Assembly: GCA_910587465.1 (NCBI GenBank) | Contig: CAJUMS010000056.1 | Coordinates: forward strand, 1 to 13,092 | DNA from: an uncultured Oscillospiraceae bacterium | Lineage (GTDB): Bacteria > Bacillota > Clostridia > Oscillospirales > Ruminococcaceae | DNA: 13,092 nt | Direction: 5' to 3' | In this document: one piece after another, positions 1-6,519 of the stretch | Numbering within the stretch: the stretch's first letter is position 1 | Layout: each line of letters opens with the position of its first letter | The notes under the pieces: model-generated | What the model was told of the DNA's origin: nothing | What the model saw: the letters and a program-made list of their open reading frames with translations, nothing else | Database searches by the model: none | Made by a program: the position numbers and the translations under genes

Positions 1-64
1 AACCATGGCTGGCTTGCCGTGGATTTACCCGATAAATATATTATAGTAGGAGGATTTGAGAAAT

Positions 65-310
65 ATGCTGGACAAGACAATGACGTTTTCGGTGCATGAG
101 GATCGTGAAAGCGAGATGAAGGAGATACTCACCACCGTATATGACGCGCTTAAGCAGAAGGGCTATAACCCGATAAATCAGCTCGTCGGGTATATTCTGT
201 CGGAGGATCCTACATATATCACCACGTTTAACAACGCGCGGGGTCTTATCCGACACATTGACAGAGATGAGCTTTTGCAGGTATTGGTAAAGTCTTATCT
301 GACCAATTGA
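65..310 (+). CDS. ireB: IreB family regulatory phosphoprotein (UPF0297/YrzL)
   Basis: An 81-residue protein. The whole chain matches the IreB/UPF0297 family as I know it: an N-terminal Thr-containing segment (MLDKTMTFSV), then a compact helical region with the conserved stretches NPINQLVGYI and DPTYITTFNNARGLI. In Enterococcus, IreB is a small substrate of the PASTA Ser/Thr kinase and dampens cell-envelope stress resistance; the same role here is inference. The ATG at 65 is chosen because AGGAGG at 48-53 sits 11 nt upstream, whereas the in-frame TTG at 56 lies only 2 nt from it. Many Firmicutes carry this gene in an alaS-ireB-ruvX cluster, but here a terminator follows about 55 nt downstream, so ruvX is not co-transcribed. 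The upstream neighbour is outside the window. Confidence 0.93.
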   Translation: MLDKTMTFSVHEDRESEMKEILTTVYDALKQKGYNPINQLVGYILSEDPTYITTFNNARGLIRHIDRDELLQVLVKSYLTN

Positions 311-365
311 TTTTGCAGAATTTGCGAGAATTTCTTGCAAGACGTGATTTAAAGGTAAAGAAAAT

Positions 366-399
366 TGCGTTTCGCATTTTTGGCGGGACGCATTTTTTT
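366..399 (+). terminator. Intrinsic terminator after ireB
   Basis: A 10-bp stem (366-375 TGCGTTTCGC with 383-392 GCGGGACGCA, two G-T pairs), a 7-nt loop and a run of seven T (393-399). It ends the ireB transcript and insulates livJ. About 25 nt upstream there is also an imperfect palindrome, 322-340 (TTGC.AGAA.TTCT.GCAA), of unknown role. From the terminator to 517 I see only AT-rich sequence with no supportable gene. Confidence 0.88.
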
Positions 400-517
400 A
401 CTTGTTTTGTGTAATTTTGTGGCGCGGCTATTATCGGAATATGGTGATTTTGCTGGGTTTAGTGTAAATTGCACAAAAAAATCTTGTTTGGTTTGTAAGA
501 TTGCTACGATTTTGTTC

Positions 518-546
518 TTGACAGATTATGAATTAAATGGTATAGT
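518..546 (+). promoter_or_regulatory. Sigma-A promoter of livJ
   Basis: A consensus -35 box TTGACA (518-523), a 17-nt spacer and a -10 box TATAGT (541-546). Transcription should start near 553, giving a leader of about 96 nt before livJ. The leader is AT-rich. I see no T-box, riboswitch core or strong leader terminator, only a weak 7-bp stem with two wobble pairs around 567-594. Any control by amino-acid supply, for example by CodY, cannot be shown from the sequence. Confidence 0.85.
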
Positions 547-648
547 AAAATTGCAAAGAAAATTATTGTGGTCATTTTTTTGCCGCAGTGATTTTCCAGA
601 AGATATATTATTTTATTTATTATGTATGGAAAAGAAAGGAAATTTGTT

Positions 649-1857
649 ATGAAGAATTTGTTCAAGCGTGTTGCTGCCGTATCTCTGGCAGCGGCTATGA
701 CGCTCGGCTTTGCGGGCTGTAACACCAACGGCGAGGAGTCCAGTAACGCAGGCAACAGCGGGTCCGAGGGTACGGGCGGAACACTTGTTATCGGCGGTAT
801 CGGTCCTATCACCGGTGGAGCGGCTCAGTACGGCGTCGCTGTAAAGAACGGCGCACAGTTGGCTGTTGACGAGATCAACGCTGCGGGCGGCGTAAACGGC
901 ATTACCCTGAAGCTCGAGTTCGGCGATGACGAGCACGATGCGGAGAAGTCCATCAACGCATACAATGACCTTAAGGACAAGGGCATGAAGCTGCTGATCG
1001 GTACGGTAACCTCCGCTCCTTGCGAGGCTGTTTCCAAGGAGGCTGCCAAGGACAATATGTTTTTGCTCACTCCGTCCGGTTCTTCCGTAGATTGCATCAC
1101 AGCCGGCGACAACTGCTTCCGTATGTGCTTTACCGATCCTATGCAGGGTTCTATTGCGGCTAACTATATCGCGGACAATATGAGCGCTAAGAAGATCGGT
1201 ATCATCTACGACAGCTCCGATTCCTACTCCACCGGTATCGTGACCGGTTTTGAGGAGGTCGCTAAGACCAAGGGTCTTGAGATTGTTGAAAAGCAGGCGT
1301 TTACTGCCGACGCAAAGACCGACTTCTCCGTTCAGATTCAGAAAATCGCGGACAGCGGCGCTGAAATGCTGTTCCTGCCTTTCTACTACACTGAGGCCGC
1401 GCTGGTTCTTCAGCAGGCACAGGGTAAGCTTAATATCCCCGTATTCGGCGGCGACGGTCTTGACGGCATTATCGACGTTCTCGGCGACAAGGTAGATATC
1501 GCGGACGGCGTTTATGTAATGTCTCCGTATGCGGCTTCTTCTCCCGAGGCGAAGTCCGCTGCATTCACAAAGGCATATCAGGAGAAGTTCCCGAACGACC
1601 CGCTCAACCAGTTCGCGGCTGACGCTTACGACTGCGTATACGCTGTAAAGGCTGCTATGGAAAAGGCTGAGGTCAAGGACGCTTCCATTTCGGCTTCCGA
1701 GCTTTGCGACAAGCTCAAGACCGCTATGACCCAGATCGAGCTTGACGGCGTTACCGGTAAGACCAAGTGGGCTGCTTCCGGCGAACCCGAGAAGGCTCCC
1801 AAGGTTCTTAAGGTCGTTGTTAAGGACGGCAAGGGCGAGTACGAGGTGCTCAGCTGA
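649..1857 (+). CDS. livJ: Branched-chain amino-acid ABC transporter, substrate-binding lipoprotein
   Basis: A 402-residue extracellular binding protein of the Leu/Ile/Val-binding (type I periplasmic-binding, Peripla_BP_6) family, anchored to the outer membrane face. The N-terminus is a lipoprotein signal: K/R-rich start, hydrophobic stretch at about 8-22, lipobox FAGC with Cys24 as the lipidated residue. A low-complexity Asn/Ser/Gly linker (about 25-44) follows, then the binding domain starting TLVIGGIGPITGG, with the hallmark motifs AVDEINAAGGVNG and PCEAVSKEAAKDN. The ATG at 649 follows AAAGGAAA at 635-642; the in-frame ATG at 622 has no ribosome site. It is the first gene of a complete liv importer. 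The exact ligand (Leu, Ile, Val or another amino acid) cannot be told from sequence. The codon choice (GGC, AAG, GAC, CTT rich) fits a highly expressed gene. Confidence 0.95.
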   Translation: MKNLFKRVAAVSLAAAMTLGFAGCNTNGEESSNAGNSGSEGTGGTLVIGGIGPITGGAAQYGVAVKNGAQLAVDEINAAGGVNGITLKLEFGDDEHDAEKSINAYNDLKDKGMKLLIGTVTSAPCEAVSKEAAKDNMFLLTPSGSSVDCITAGDNCFRMCFTDPMQGSIAANYIADNMSAKKIGIIYDSSDSYSTGIVTGFEEVAKTKGLEIVEKQAFTADAKTDFSVQIQKIADSGAEMLFLPFYYTEAALVLQQAQGKLNIPVFGGDGLDGIIDVLGDKVDIADGVYVMSPYAASSPEAKSAAFTKAYQEKFPNDPLNQFAADAYDCVYAVKAAMEKAEVKDASISASELCDKLKTAMTQIELDGVTGKTKWAASGEPEKAPKVLKVVVKDGKGEYEVLS

Positions 1858-1885
1858 TAACGGCGGCGTTACTATAAGTTAATTC

Positions 1886-1925
1886 GCAAACCGTACAAGG
1901 GCGTTCGGCTCTTGTACGGCTTTGC
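1886..1925 (+). terminator. Stem-loop 1 in the livJ-livH gap (partial terminator or RNA stabiliser)
   Basis: The 5' arm GCAAACCGTACAAG (1886-1899) pairs with CTTGTACGG-C-TTTGC (1911-1925), with one bulged C. That is 14 base pairs around an 11-nt loop. No clear T tract follows, so full termination is unlikely. It lies 28 nt after the livJ stop and is well placed to protect the 3' end of a livJ-only transcript. Confidence 0.7.
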
Positions 1926-1943
1926 CATAATTTCGGGCAAATT

Positions 1944-1970
1944 GCAGATCCCCTGTTTTCGGGGATTTGC
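1944..1970 (+). terminator. Stem-loop 2 in the livJ-livH gap
   Basis: GCAGATCCCC (1944-1953) pairs with GGGGATTTGC (1961-1970) through 10 base pairs with one G-T. The loop is TGTTTTC, and a short TTT follows. This could be a weak, leaky terminator between the binding-protein gene and the permease genes. Confidence 0.6.
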
Positions 1971-2012
1971 TTTCATAGAATCGTGATGAATGAACGTTAT
2001 TTTTCTATGAAA
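1971..2012 (+). repeat. Perfect 10-bp inverted repeat before livH
   Basis: TTTCATAGAA (1971-1980) and TTCTATGAAA (2003-2012) are perfect inverse copies separated by 22 nt. The repeat starts immediately after stem-loop 2 and ends about 40 nt before the livH ribosome site. It may be a third RNA hairpin or an operator for a dimeric regulator; the sequence does not decide which. Confidence 0.6.
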
Positions 2013-2066
2013 ACAAATTCCCGCGGCACTCAAAATCAATTCCCCTATGGAAAGGAGAAAGGCTCT

Positions 2067-3014
2067 ATGATGAGCTTTGTTTCGTATCTGGTAAACGGGT
2101 TGAGCTTGGGCTCGATCTACGCGCTGATAGCGCTTGGCTATACCATGGTTTACGGTATCGCCAAAATGCTGAATTTCGCGCACGGCGATATTATAATGGT
2201 AGGCGGCTACGCGGCACTTATCACTATGGCGACTACATGGTGCCCCGTGTGGCTCGCGATAGTTATCGCGGTCGTGGTGTGTACGGTGCTGGGCGTCGTC
2301 ATCGAAAAGGTGGCGTACAAGCCCCTGCGCGGCGCTCCCCCGCTTGCCGTACTGATCACGGCTATCGGTGTGAGCTATCTTTTACAGAACATTGCGTTGC
2401 TTACACAGACGGCGAACCCCAGAACATTCACGTCTATCGCGGCGGGCGCTCCTCCGTTTCTGCTCGTGTTTGAGGGTAAAGCCCCGCTGTTCTTCACGGC
2501 AGCCGCCGACAGTCCGTACGGCGATCTGAAGCCCGTGCTCACCATTTCCATGGAAACTTTCCTTGCTATCGTGGTATCAATAGTTATCATGGTGATGCTC
2601 ACGCTGTTCATCAACAAGACCAAGGCCGGCAAGGCAATGCTCGCTTGCGCCGAGGACAAGGGCGCGGCACAGCTTATGGGTATCAACGTGAATGGTACTA
2701 TCACGCTTACATTCGCCATCGGTTCGGCGTTGGCGGCGGTAGCGGCGGTGTTGATGTGCTCGACTTATCCGCAGATAACTCCGTATACGGGTTCAATGCC
2801 CGGTATCAAGGCGTTTGTCGCGGCGGTATTCGGCGGTATCGGCAGCATTCCCGGAGCTATGATAGGCGGCGTGCTGCTGGGCGTTATCGAACAGCTGTCC
2901 AAGGCTTACATAAGCTCGCAGCTCTCGGACGCTATCGTATTCCTTGTGTTGATAGTGGTTCTTGTCGTTCGTCCTACGGGAATTATGGGCAAGAAGATAA
3001 ATGAAAAGGTTTAA
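2067..3014 (+). CDS. livH: Branched-chain amino-acid ABC transporter permease LivH
   Basis: A 315-residue, very hydrophobic inner-membrane permease of the BPD_transp_2 (LivH/LivM) family, one half of the channel for the amino acid delivered by the binding protein. Family hallmarks are the N-terminal NGLSLGSIYALIALGYTMVYG and MLNFAHGDIIMVGGY, and the cytoplasmic coupling region near KAMLACAEDKGAAQLMGINVN that contacts the ATPases. About eight membrane spans can be seen as hydrophobic stretches. The ATG at 2067 is chosen for AGGAG at 2053-2057, 9 nt upstream. In-frame ATGs further up (for example 1983) lie inside the inverted repeats and have no ribosome site. The next gene, livM, begins 10 nt after the stop. 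Confidence 0.94.
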   Translation: MMSFVSYLVNGLSLGSIYALIALGYTMVYGIAKMLNFAHGDIIMVGGYAALITMATTWCPVWLAIVIAVVVCTVLGVVIEKVAYKPLRGAPPLAVLITAIGVSYLLQNIALLTQTANPRTFTSIAAGAPPFLLVFEGKAPLFFTAAADSPYGDLKPVLTISMETFLAIVVSIVIMVMLTLFINKTKAGKAMLACAEDKGAAQLMGINVNGTITLTFAIGSALAAVAAVLMCSTYPQITPYTGSMPGIKAFVAAVFGGIGSIPGAMIGGVLLGVIEQLSKAYISSQLSDAIVFLVLIVVLVVRPTGIMGKKINEKV

Positions 3015-3024
3015 GGTGATTACG

Positions 3025-4107
3025 ATGAGAAAGCAAACGAAAAATAACCTTATAACCTTTGTGGGCGCGGCTGTGCTGTTTTTCGCAATGGCGATACTTG
3101 CGCAGGCGGGAGTGCTGAACAATAAGATCACGGGCTTGCTCGTGCCGATAGGAATTTATGTGATCCTGGCAATATCGCTTAACCTCACGGTCGGAGTACT
3201 CGGCGAGCTGTCATTGGGTCACGCGGGATTTATGTGTGTGGGAGCTTATGTTTCGGGCGCGGTCTCGTTGGTGATACAGAATTCGCCTAACCTCGCAGTT
3301 CCCGACTGGCTCAGATTTGCGCTCGCGATTGTACTTGGCGGTGTTATGGCGGCGGTTTTCGGCGTACTTATCGGAATCCCCGTTCTCAGACTTCGCGGAG
3401 ATTATCTGGCTATCGTCACGCTCGGTTTCGGTGAAATTATGAAGTCGCTTGCGAATAATATTTACCTTGTAATGGATAACAACGGTCTGCATTTCGGCTT
3501 TACACAGGCTCCCGAGCTTGGTGAAAACTCCGAGGGTGCGAAGGAATTGCTGCGCGGTCCTATCGGAATGTCCGCGCCGCAGGATACCAATATATGGATA
3601 GTTACGATCGTGCTGCTGATCTGTTTAGCGGCGCTGATGATGTTTATCGACAGCAAGTCTGGACGTGCTTGTATGGCAGTCCGCGACAACTACATTGCTG
3701 CACAGTCGGTGGGTATTAACGTCACGAAATTCAGACTTTTGGCGTTTACTATCTCGGCGGCTATCGCGGGCGTTGCGGGAGCGCTTTATTCGCACTCCAT
3801 TTCTCTGTTGGCGGCTAAGAAATTTGATTATAACCTTTCGATACTGATACTCGTTTTCGTGGTGCTCGGCGGACTTGGCAGTCTGCGCGGTTCGATAATC
3901 GCGACGATAATACTCTATGCGCTGCCCGAGCTATTCCGCGAGGTCGGAAATTATCGTATGCTGATCTACGCTATCGTGCTTATCGGTATGATGATCTTTA
4001 ACAACGCGCCGTTCTTCATTCAGCTCAGAGAGCGTATCGGCGCGTCCGCTCCCGTTCGGAAGTTCAAAGCGATATTCAAGAAAAAGAAAGCGGGAGGTGC
4101 CGAATAA
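3025..4107 (+). CDS. livM: Branched-chain amino-acid ABC transporter permease LivM
   Basis: A 360-residue second permease subunit, pairing with LivH in the membrane. It carries the LivM signature block YVILAISLNLTVGVLGELSLGHAGFMCVGAY, a coupling segment around SGRACMAVRDNYIAAQSVGINVTKFRLLAF, and the usual run of about ten hydrophobic segments. Between two membrane spans it has a polar loop (APELGENSEGAKELL). It ends in a Lys-rich cytoplasmic tail (FKAIFKKKKAGGAE). The start is set at the ATG at 3025 because AAGGTG (3013-3018) lies 6 nt before it; an in-frame ATG at 3001 would overlap livH by 14 nt and is less well supported. The stop codon abuts the livG start, so the two are likely translated as a pair. 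Confidence 0.93.
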   Translation: MRKQTKNNLITFVGAAVLFFAMAILAQAGVLNNKITGLLVPIGIYVILAISLNLTVGVLGELSLGHAGFMCVGAYVSGAVSLVIQNSPNLAVPDWLRFALAIVLGGVMAAVFGVLIGIPVLRLRGDYLAIVTLGFGEIMKSLANNIYLVMDNNGLHFGFTQAPELGENSEGAKELLRGPIGMSAPQDTNIWIVTIVLLICLAALMMFIDSKSGRACMAVRDNYIAAQSVGINVTKFRLLAFTISAAIAGVAGALYSHSISLLAAKKFDYNLSILILVFVVLGGLGSLRGSIIATIILYALPELFREVGNYRMLIYAIVLIGMMIFNNAPFFIQLRERIGASAPVRKFKAIFKKKKAGGAE

Positions 4108-4881
4108 ATGAGCGAGAAAAATACTCCTATGTTGGAAGTTAAAGAGCTTTCCATTCAATTCGGCGGACTTCGCGCGGTCGACGGTCTGAATATGCGTGTC
4201 AATAAGGGACAGCTTTACGGACTTATCGGACCGAACGGCGCAGGCAAGACTACCGTGTTCAATATGCTGACGGGTGTGTATAAACCCACTTCGGGCGGTA
4301 TATTCCTCAACGGCGCGAACATCACGGGAAAGCCACCCGTAGAGATAAACAAGAGCGGCATTGCGCGAACGTTCCAGAATATCCGCCTGTTCAAGGCTAT
4401 GAGCGTTCTCGATAACGTTAAGGTGGGAATGCAGAATCAGACCAAGTACACAACTATCGAGGGTATCCTCCGTCTGCCGCGTTATTTTAAGGAAGAAAAG
4501 CAAATGAACGAAAAGGCGGTGGAGCTGCTCAAGGTGTTCGATCTGGACGGCGAAAAGGATCAGTTCTCGGCTAACCTGCCCTACGGAAAGCAGAGAAAGC
4601 TGGAGATAGCGAGAGCGCTCGCAACCGATCCGAAGCTGCTTCTGCTCGACGAACCCGCGGCGGGCATGAACCCGAACGAGACCGCGGAGCTTATGGATAC
4701 TATCCGCTTTGTACGGGAAAAATTTGATATGACTATCTTACTAATAGAGCACGATATGAAACTTGTCGCAGGTATCTGCGAGGAGCTCACCGTGCTGAAC
4801 TTCGGTCAGGAGCTTGCTCAGGGCAAGACTTCGGCGGTGCTCAACGACCCGAAGGTCATCACCGCCTATCTGGGCGATTAA
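4108..4881 (+). CDS. livG: Branched-chain amino-acid ABC transporter ATPase LivG
   Basis: A 257-residue cytoplasmic ATPase that powers the LivH/LivM channel together with LivF. Walker A is GPNGAGKTT (41-49), the Q-loop is in ARTFQNIRLF (86-95), the signature is LPYGK (157-161), Walker B is LLLLDEP (177-183), and the switch His is H215 (LLIEHDM). The signature departs from LSGGQ, but an LPYG-type signature is normal for LivG. An insertion after the Q-loop (about 108-135) is also family-typical. The ATG follows the livM TAA with no gap, and GGGAGGTG (4092-4099) inside the livM end provides the ribosome site. Confidence 0.95.
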   Translation: MSEKNTPMLEVKELSIQFGGLRAVDGLNMRVNKGQLYGLIGPNGAGKTTVFNMLTGVYKPTSGGIFLNGANITGKPPVEINKSGIARTFQNIRLFKAMSVLDNVKVGMQNQTKYTTIEGILRLPRYFKEEKQMNEKAVELLKVFDLDGEKDQFSANLPYGKQRKLEIARALATDPKLLLLDEPAAGMNPNETAELMDTIRFVREKFDMTILLIEHDMKLVAGICEELTVLNFGQELAQGKTSAVLNDPKVITAYLGD

Positions 4882-4894
4882 GGGGGCGCTGTAT

Positions 4895-5605
4895 ATGTCA
4901 ATGTTGGAAATTGAAGAGCTGGAGGTATACTACGGCGCTATCAACGCTATCAAGGGTATTTCCTTTAACGTCGAGCAGGGCGAGGTAATTGCGCTTATCG
5001 GTGCGAACGGCGCGGGCAAAACCACTATTCTGCACACGATGACGGGTCTTGTTGCCGCAAAGCACGGGTCTATCAGGTTCAACGGCAAGGAGTTAACCAA
5101 AACTCCCGCGCATAAGATAGTATCAATGGGAATGGCTCATGTTCCCGAGGGGCGCCGCGTGTTCGCGCAGCTTTCAGTGTACGAGAACCTCATGCTAGGC
5201 GCGTATACCCGCAAGGATAAGGCGGAGATAAACGAGAGCATAGAGCACGTTTATGAGCGTTTCCCGAGGTTAAAGGAGCGGCAAAATCAGTTGGCGGGAA
5301 CGCTTTCGGGCGGCGAGCAGCAGATGCTCGCAATGGGCAGAGCGCTTATGTCCAAACCGTCGATAATCCTTATGGACGAACCGTCGATGGGACTTTCCCC
5401 GCTGTATGTAAGCGAGATCTTTGATATTATTCAGGAAATCAACAAGTCGGGAACTACGGTGCTGCTGGTCGAACAGAACGCGAAAAAAGCGCTGTCAATT
5501 GCGAACAGGGCGTATGTACTCGAAACGGGCAATATCGCGCTGTCGGGTGATGCGCACGAGCTTATGGATAATGAGCAGGTCAAGAAGGCTTATCTGGGCG
5601 AGTAA
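4895..5605 (+). CDS. livF: Branched-chain amino-acid ABC transporter ATPase LivF
   Basis: A 236-residue cytoplasmic ATPase, partner of LivG. Walker A is GANGAGKTT (36-44), the signature is LSGGE (137-141), and Walker B is IILMDEP (157-163). The switch position holds Gln194 (LLVEQN) instead of His, as is usual for LivF. The motif VPEGRRVFAQLSVYENL after the Q-loop region is a LivF hallmark. The start is the ATG at 4895, 8 nt after AGGGGG (4881-4886); a second ATG at 4901 is possible and would shorten the protein by two residues. It is the last clear gene of the transporter operon, and no terminator with a T tract follows directly. Confidence 0.95.
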   Translation: MSMLEIEELEVYYGAINAIKGISFNVEQGEVIALIGANGAGKTTILHTMTGLVAAKHGSIRFNGKELTKTPAHKIVSMGMAHVPEGRRVFAQLSVYENLMLGAYTRKDKAEINESIEHVYERFPRLKERQNQLAGTLSGGEQQMLAMGRALMSKPSIILMDEPSMGLSPLYVSEIFDIIQEINKSGTTVLLVEQNAKKALSIANRAYVLETGNIALSGDAHELMDNEQVKKAYLGE

Positions 5606-5635
5606 TTTTTGTCAGCGTTATAGAGTTGCATGGAT

Positions 5636-5698
5636 AAAAGGCGCAAGCGCCGATGACGACGGAGCGAACGAAGTGAGTGGTGCGGGCTGTTGCCTTTT
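5636..5698 (+). repeat. Structured, repeat-like spacer between livF and the kinase-like gene
   Basis: The outer arms AAAAGGC (5636-5642) and GCCTTTT (5692-5698) are inverse copies. Inside the left side is a tight hairpin GGCGC-AA-GCGCC (5640-5651), followed by the stretch GGAGCGAACGAAGTGAGTGG. The style is that of a dispersed intergenic repeat unit, but copy number cannot be judged from one window. It does not have a T tract in the forward direction, so it probably allows some read-through into the next gene. Confidence 0.45.
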
Positions 5699-5713
5699 GA
5701 ATAAGGGGTAATT

Positions 5714-6334
5714 ATGGACAATAAGGTTATTATTACAATTGCGCGCGGCTACGGCAGCGGCGGAAGAACGATAGGACAAATGCTGTCCGAAAAGCTGGGT
5801 ATCGAGTTTTACGATAAGGACCTGATAAAGCTTGCCTCCGAGGAGAGCGGTATCAACGAGGCTCTTTTCGGGCAGACGGACGAAAAGACAAAGGCGGGCG
5901 TTTTCGGGAAAACGGGCGTGTACAAGGGCGGCGTGATATCGCCCGACAAGAAGTCGTTCACGTCAGAGGAGAATTTGTTTAATTATCAGGCTATGGTGAT
6001 GAAGAAGCTCGCGGACGAGAAGTCCTGCATTATCGTGGGACGGTGCGCGGATTTCGTGCTTAGCGGACGCGCCGACGTTATCCGCGTGTTCGTCTACGCG
6101 GACGAGGAGAACTGTATAAAGAACGTCGCCGAGGTCAAGGGTATCACCGACCGCAAGGAGGCGCTGAAAAAGATCGCCGTTATCGACAAGGAGCGCGCGG
6201 CTTACTACAAGGCGCATACGGGCAGAGAGTGGATCGACGCGCGGAATTACGATCTGTGCCTTAACAGCGGCGATCTCGGCTTTGACAAGTGCGTGGATAT
6301 TATCGTCAACTACATCAAGATAAAGCTGGGATGA
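5714..6334 (+). CDS. Cytidylate kinase-like family protein
   Basis: A 206-residue protein of the cytidylate-kinase-like P-loop family (Cytidylate_kin2 type). The N-terminal nucleotide-binding segment ITIARGYGSGGRTIGQMLSEKLG (7-29) resembles the family's modified P-loop. Then come the conserved FYDKDLIKLASEESGI (32-47), the central CIIVGRCADFVL (105-116), and the lid-like part DKERAAYYKAHTGREW (158-173) with family-typical charged residues. Family members are widespread in Clostridia and mostly uncharacterised; the true substrate may not be CMP. The ATG at 5714 follows AAGGGGTAA at 5702-5710. It lies 108 nt after livF in the same direction, and a strong terminator follows, so it may be the tail gene of the liv transcript or have its own promoter that I cannot see. 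Confidence 0.85.
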   Translation: MDNKVIITIARGYGSGGRTIGQMLSEKLGIEFYDKDLIKLASEESGINEALFGQTDEKTKAGVFGKTGVYKGGVISPDKKSFTSEENLFNYQAMVMKKLADEKSCIIVGRCADFVLSGRADVIRVFVYADEENCIKNVAEVKGITDRKEALKKIAVIDKERAAYYKAHTGREWIDARNYDLCLNSGDLGFDKCVDIIVNYIKIKLG

Positions 6335-6406
6335 GCGGTATGACAAGTGCGGTTAAGCGCTCCGTTATGCGAAACGAAAAAAATGCACAGGCAAGCGCCA
6401 TTGCCT

Positions 6407-6447
6407 TTAACAAAAAAGTCTCGGCAAAGCCGAGACTTTTTTGTTAA
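6407..6447. terminator. Perfect bidirectional terminator between host genes and element
   Basis: A 19-bp perfect stem: 6407-6425 (ending AGTCTCGGC) with 6429-6447 (starting GCCGAGACT), and an AAA loop. The arms end in A6 and T6 runs, so it works as an intrinsic terminator in both directions. Rightward it ends the kinase-like gene. Leftward it sits two bases beyond the CCA end of the tRNA remnant, so it was probably the tRNA gene's own terminator and now also stops the integrase operon. A smaller hairpin, AGGCAA-N6-TTGCCT (6389-6406), lies just upstream. Confidence 0.9.
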
Positions 6448-6449
6448 AC

Positions 6450-6472
6450 TGGAGCGGATAATGGGAGTCGAA
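6450..6472 (-). tRNA. 3' end of a tRNA gene (probably tRNA-Gly), attachment-site core
   Basis: Read on the minus strand, this is the 3' end of a tRNA: T-loop TTCGACT, T-stem 3' arm CCCAT, acceptor 3' arm TATCCGC, discriminator base T and CCA. The implied 5' acceptor arm GCGGATA together with discriminator U73 is typical of bacterial tRNA-Gly. Upstream on the minus strand, the T-stem 5' arm should read ATGGG but only its last two G are present (AGTGG), and no D-arm or anticodon arm follows. Only the fragment is therefore left, which is the classical left or right att copy after tyrosine-recombinase integration. The intact gene should lie at the far end of the element. Confidence 0.8.
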
Positions 6473-6519
6473 CCACTTATAAATTAAAATAAATCCGCAT
6501 AACAAAAGTAAATATAAAA

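Noticed and set aside
1..99. Open plus-strand frame at the window edge (starts mid-frame, ends at TGA 97-99), possibly the end of an upstream gene.
   Set aside because: It would overlap the well-supported ireB gene by 35 nt, and its 32 residues match no family I know; too short to call.
553..648. A T-box or riboswitch in the livJ leader.
   Set aside because: No T-box core, antiterminator or known aptamer pattern is visible; only a weak 7-bp stem with wobble pairs.
365..652. A 95-residue plus-strand open frame before livJ.
   Set aside because: It runs through the terminator stem and the livJ promoter, has no ribosome site and an implausible composition.
3931..4503. A 190-residue minus-strand frame opposite livM and livG.
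   Set aside because: It is the antisense shadow of two certain genes and shows no family features or ribosome site.
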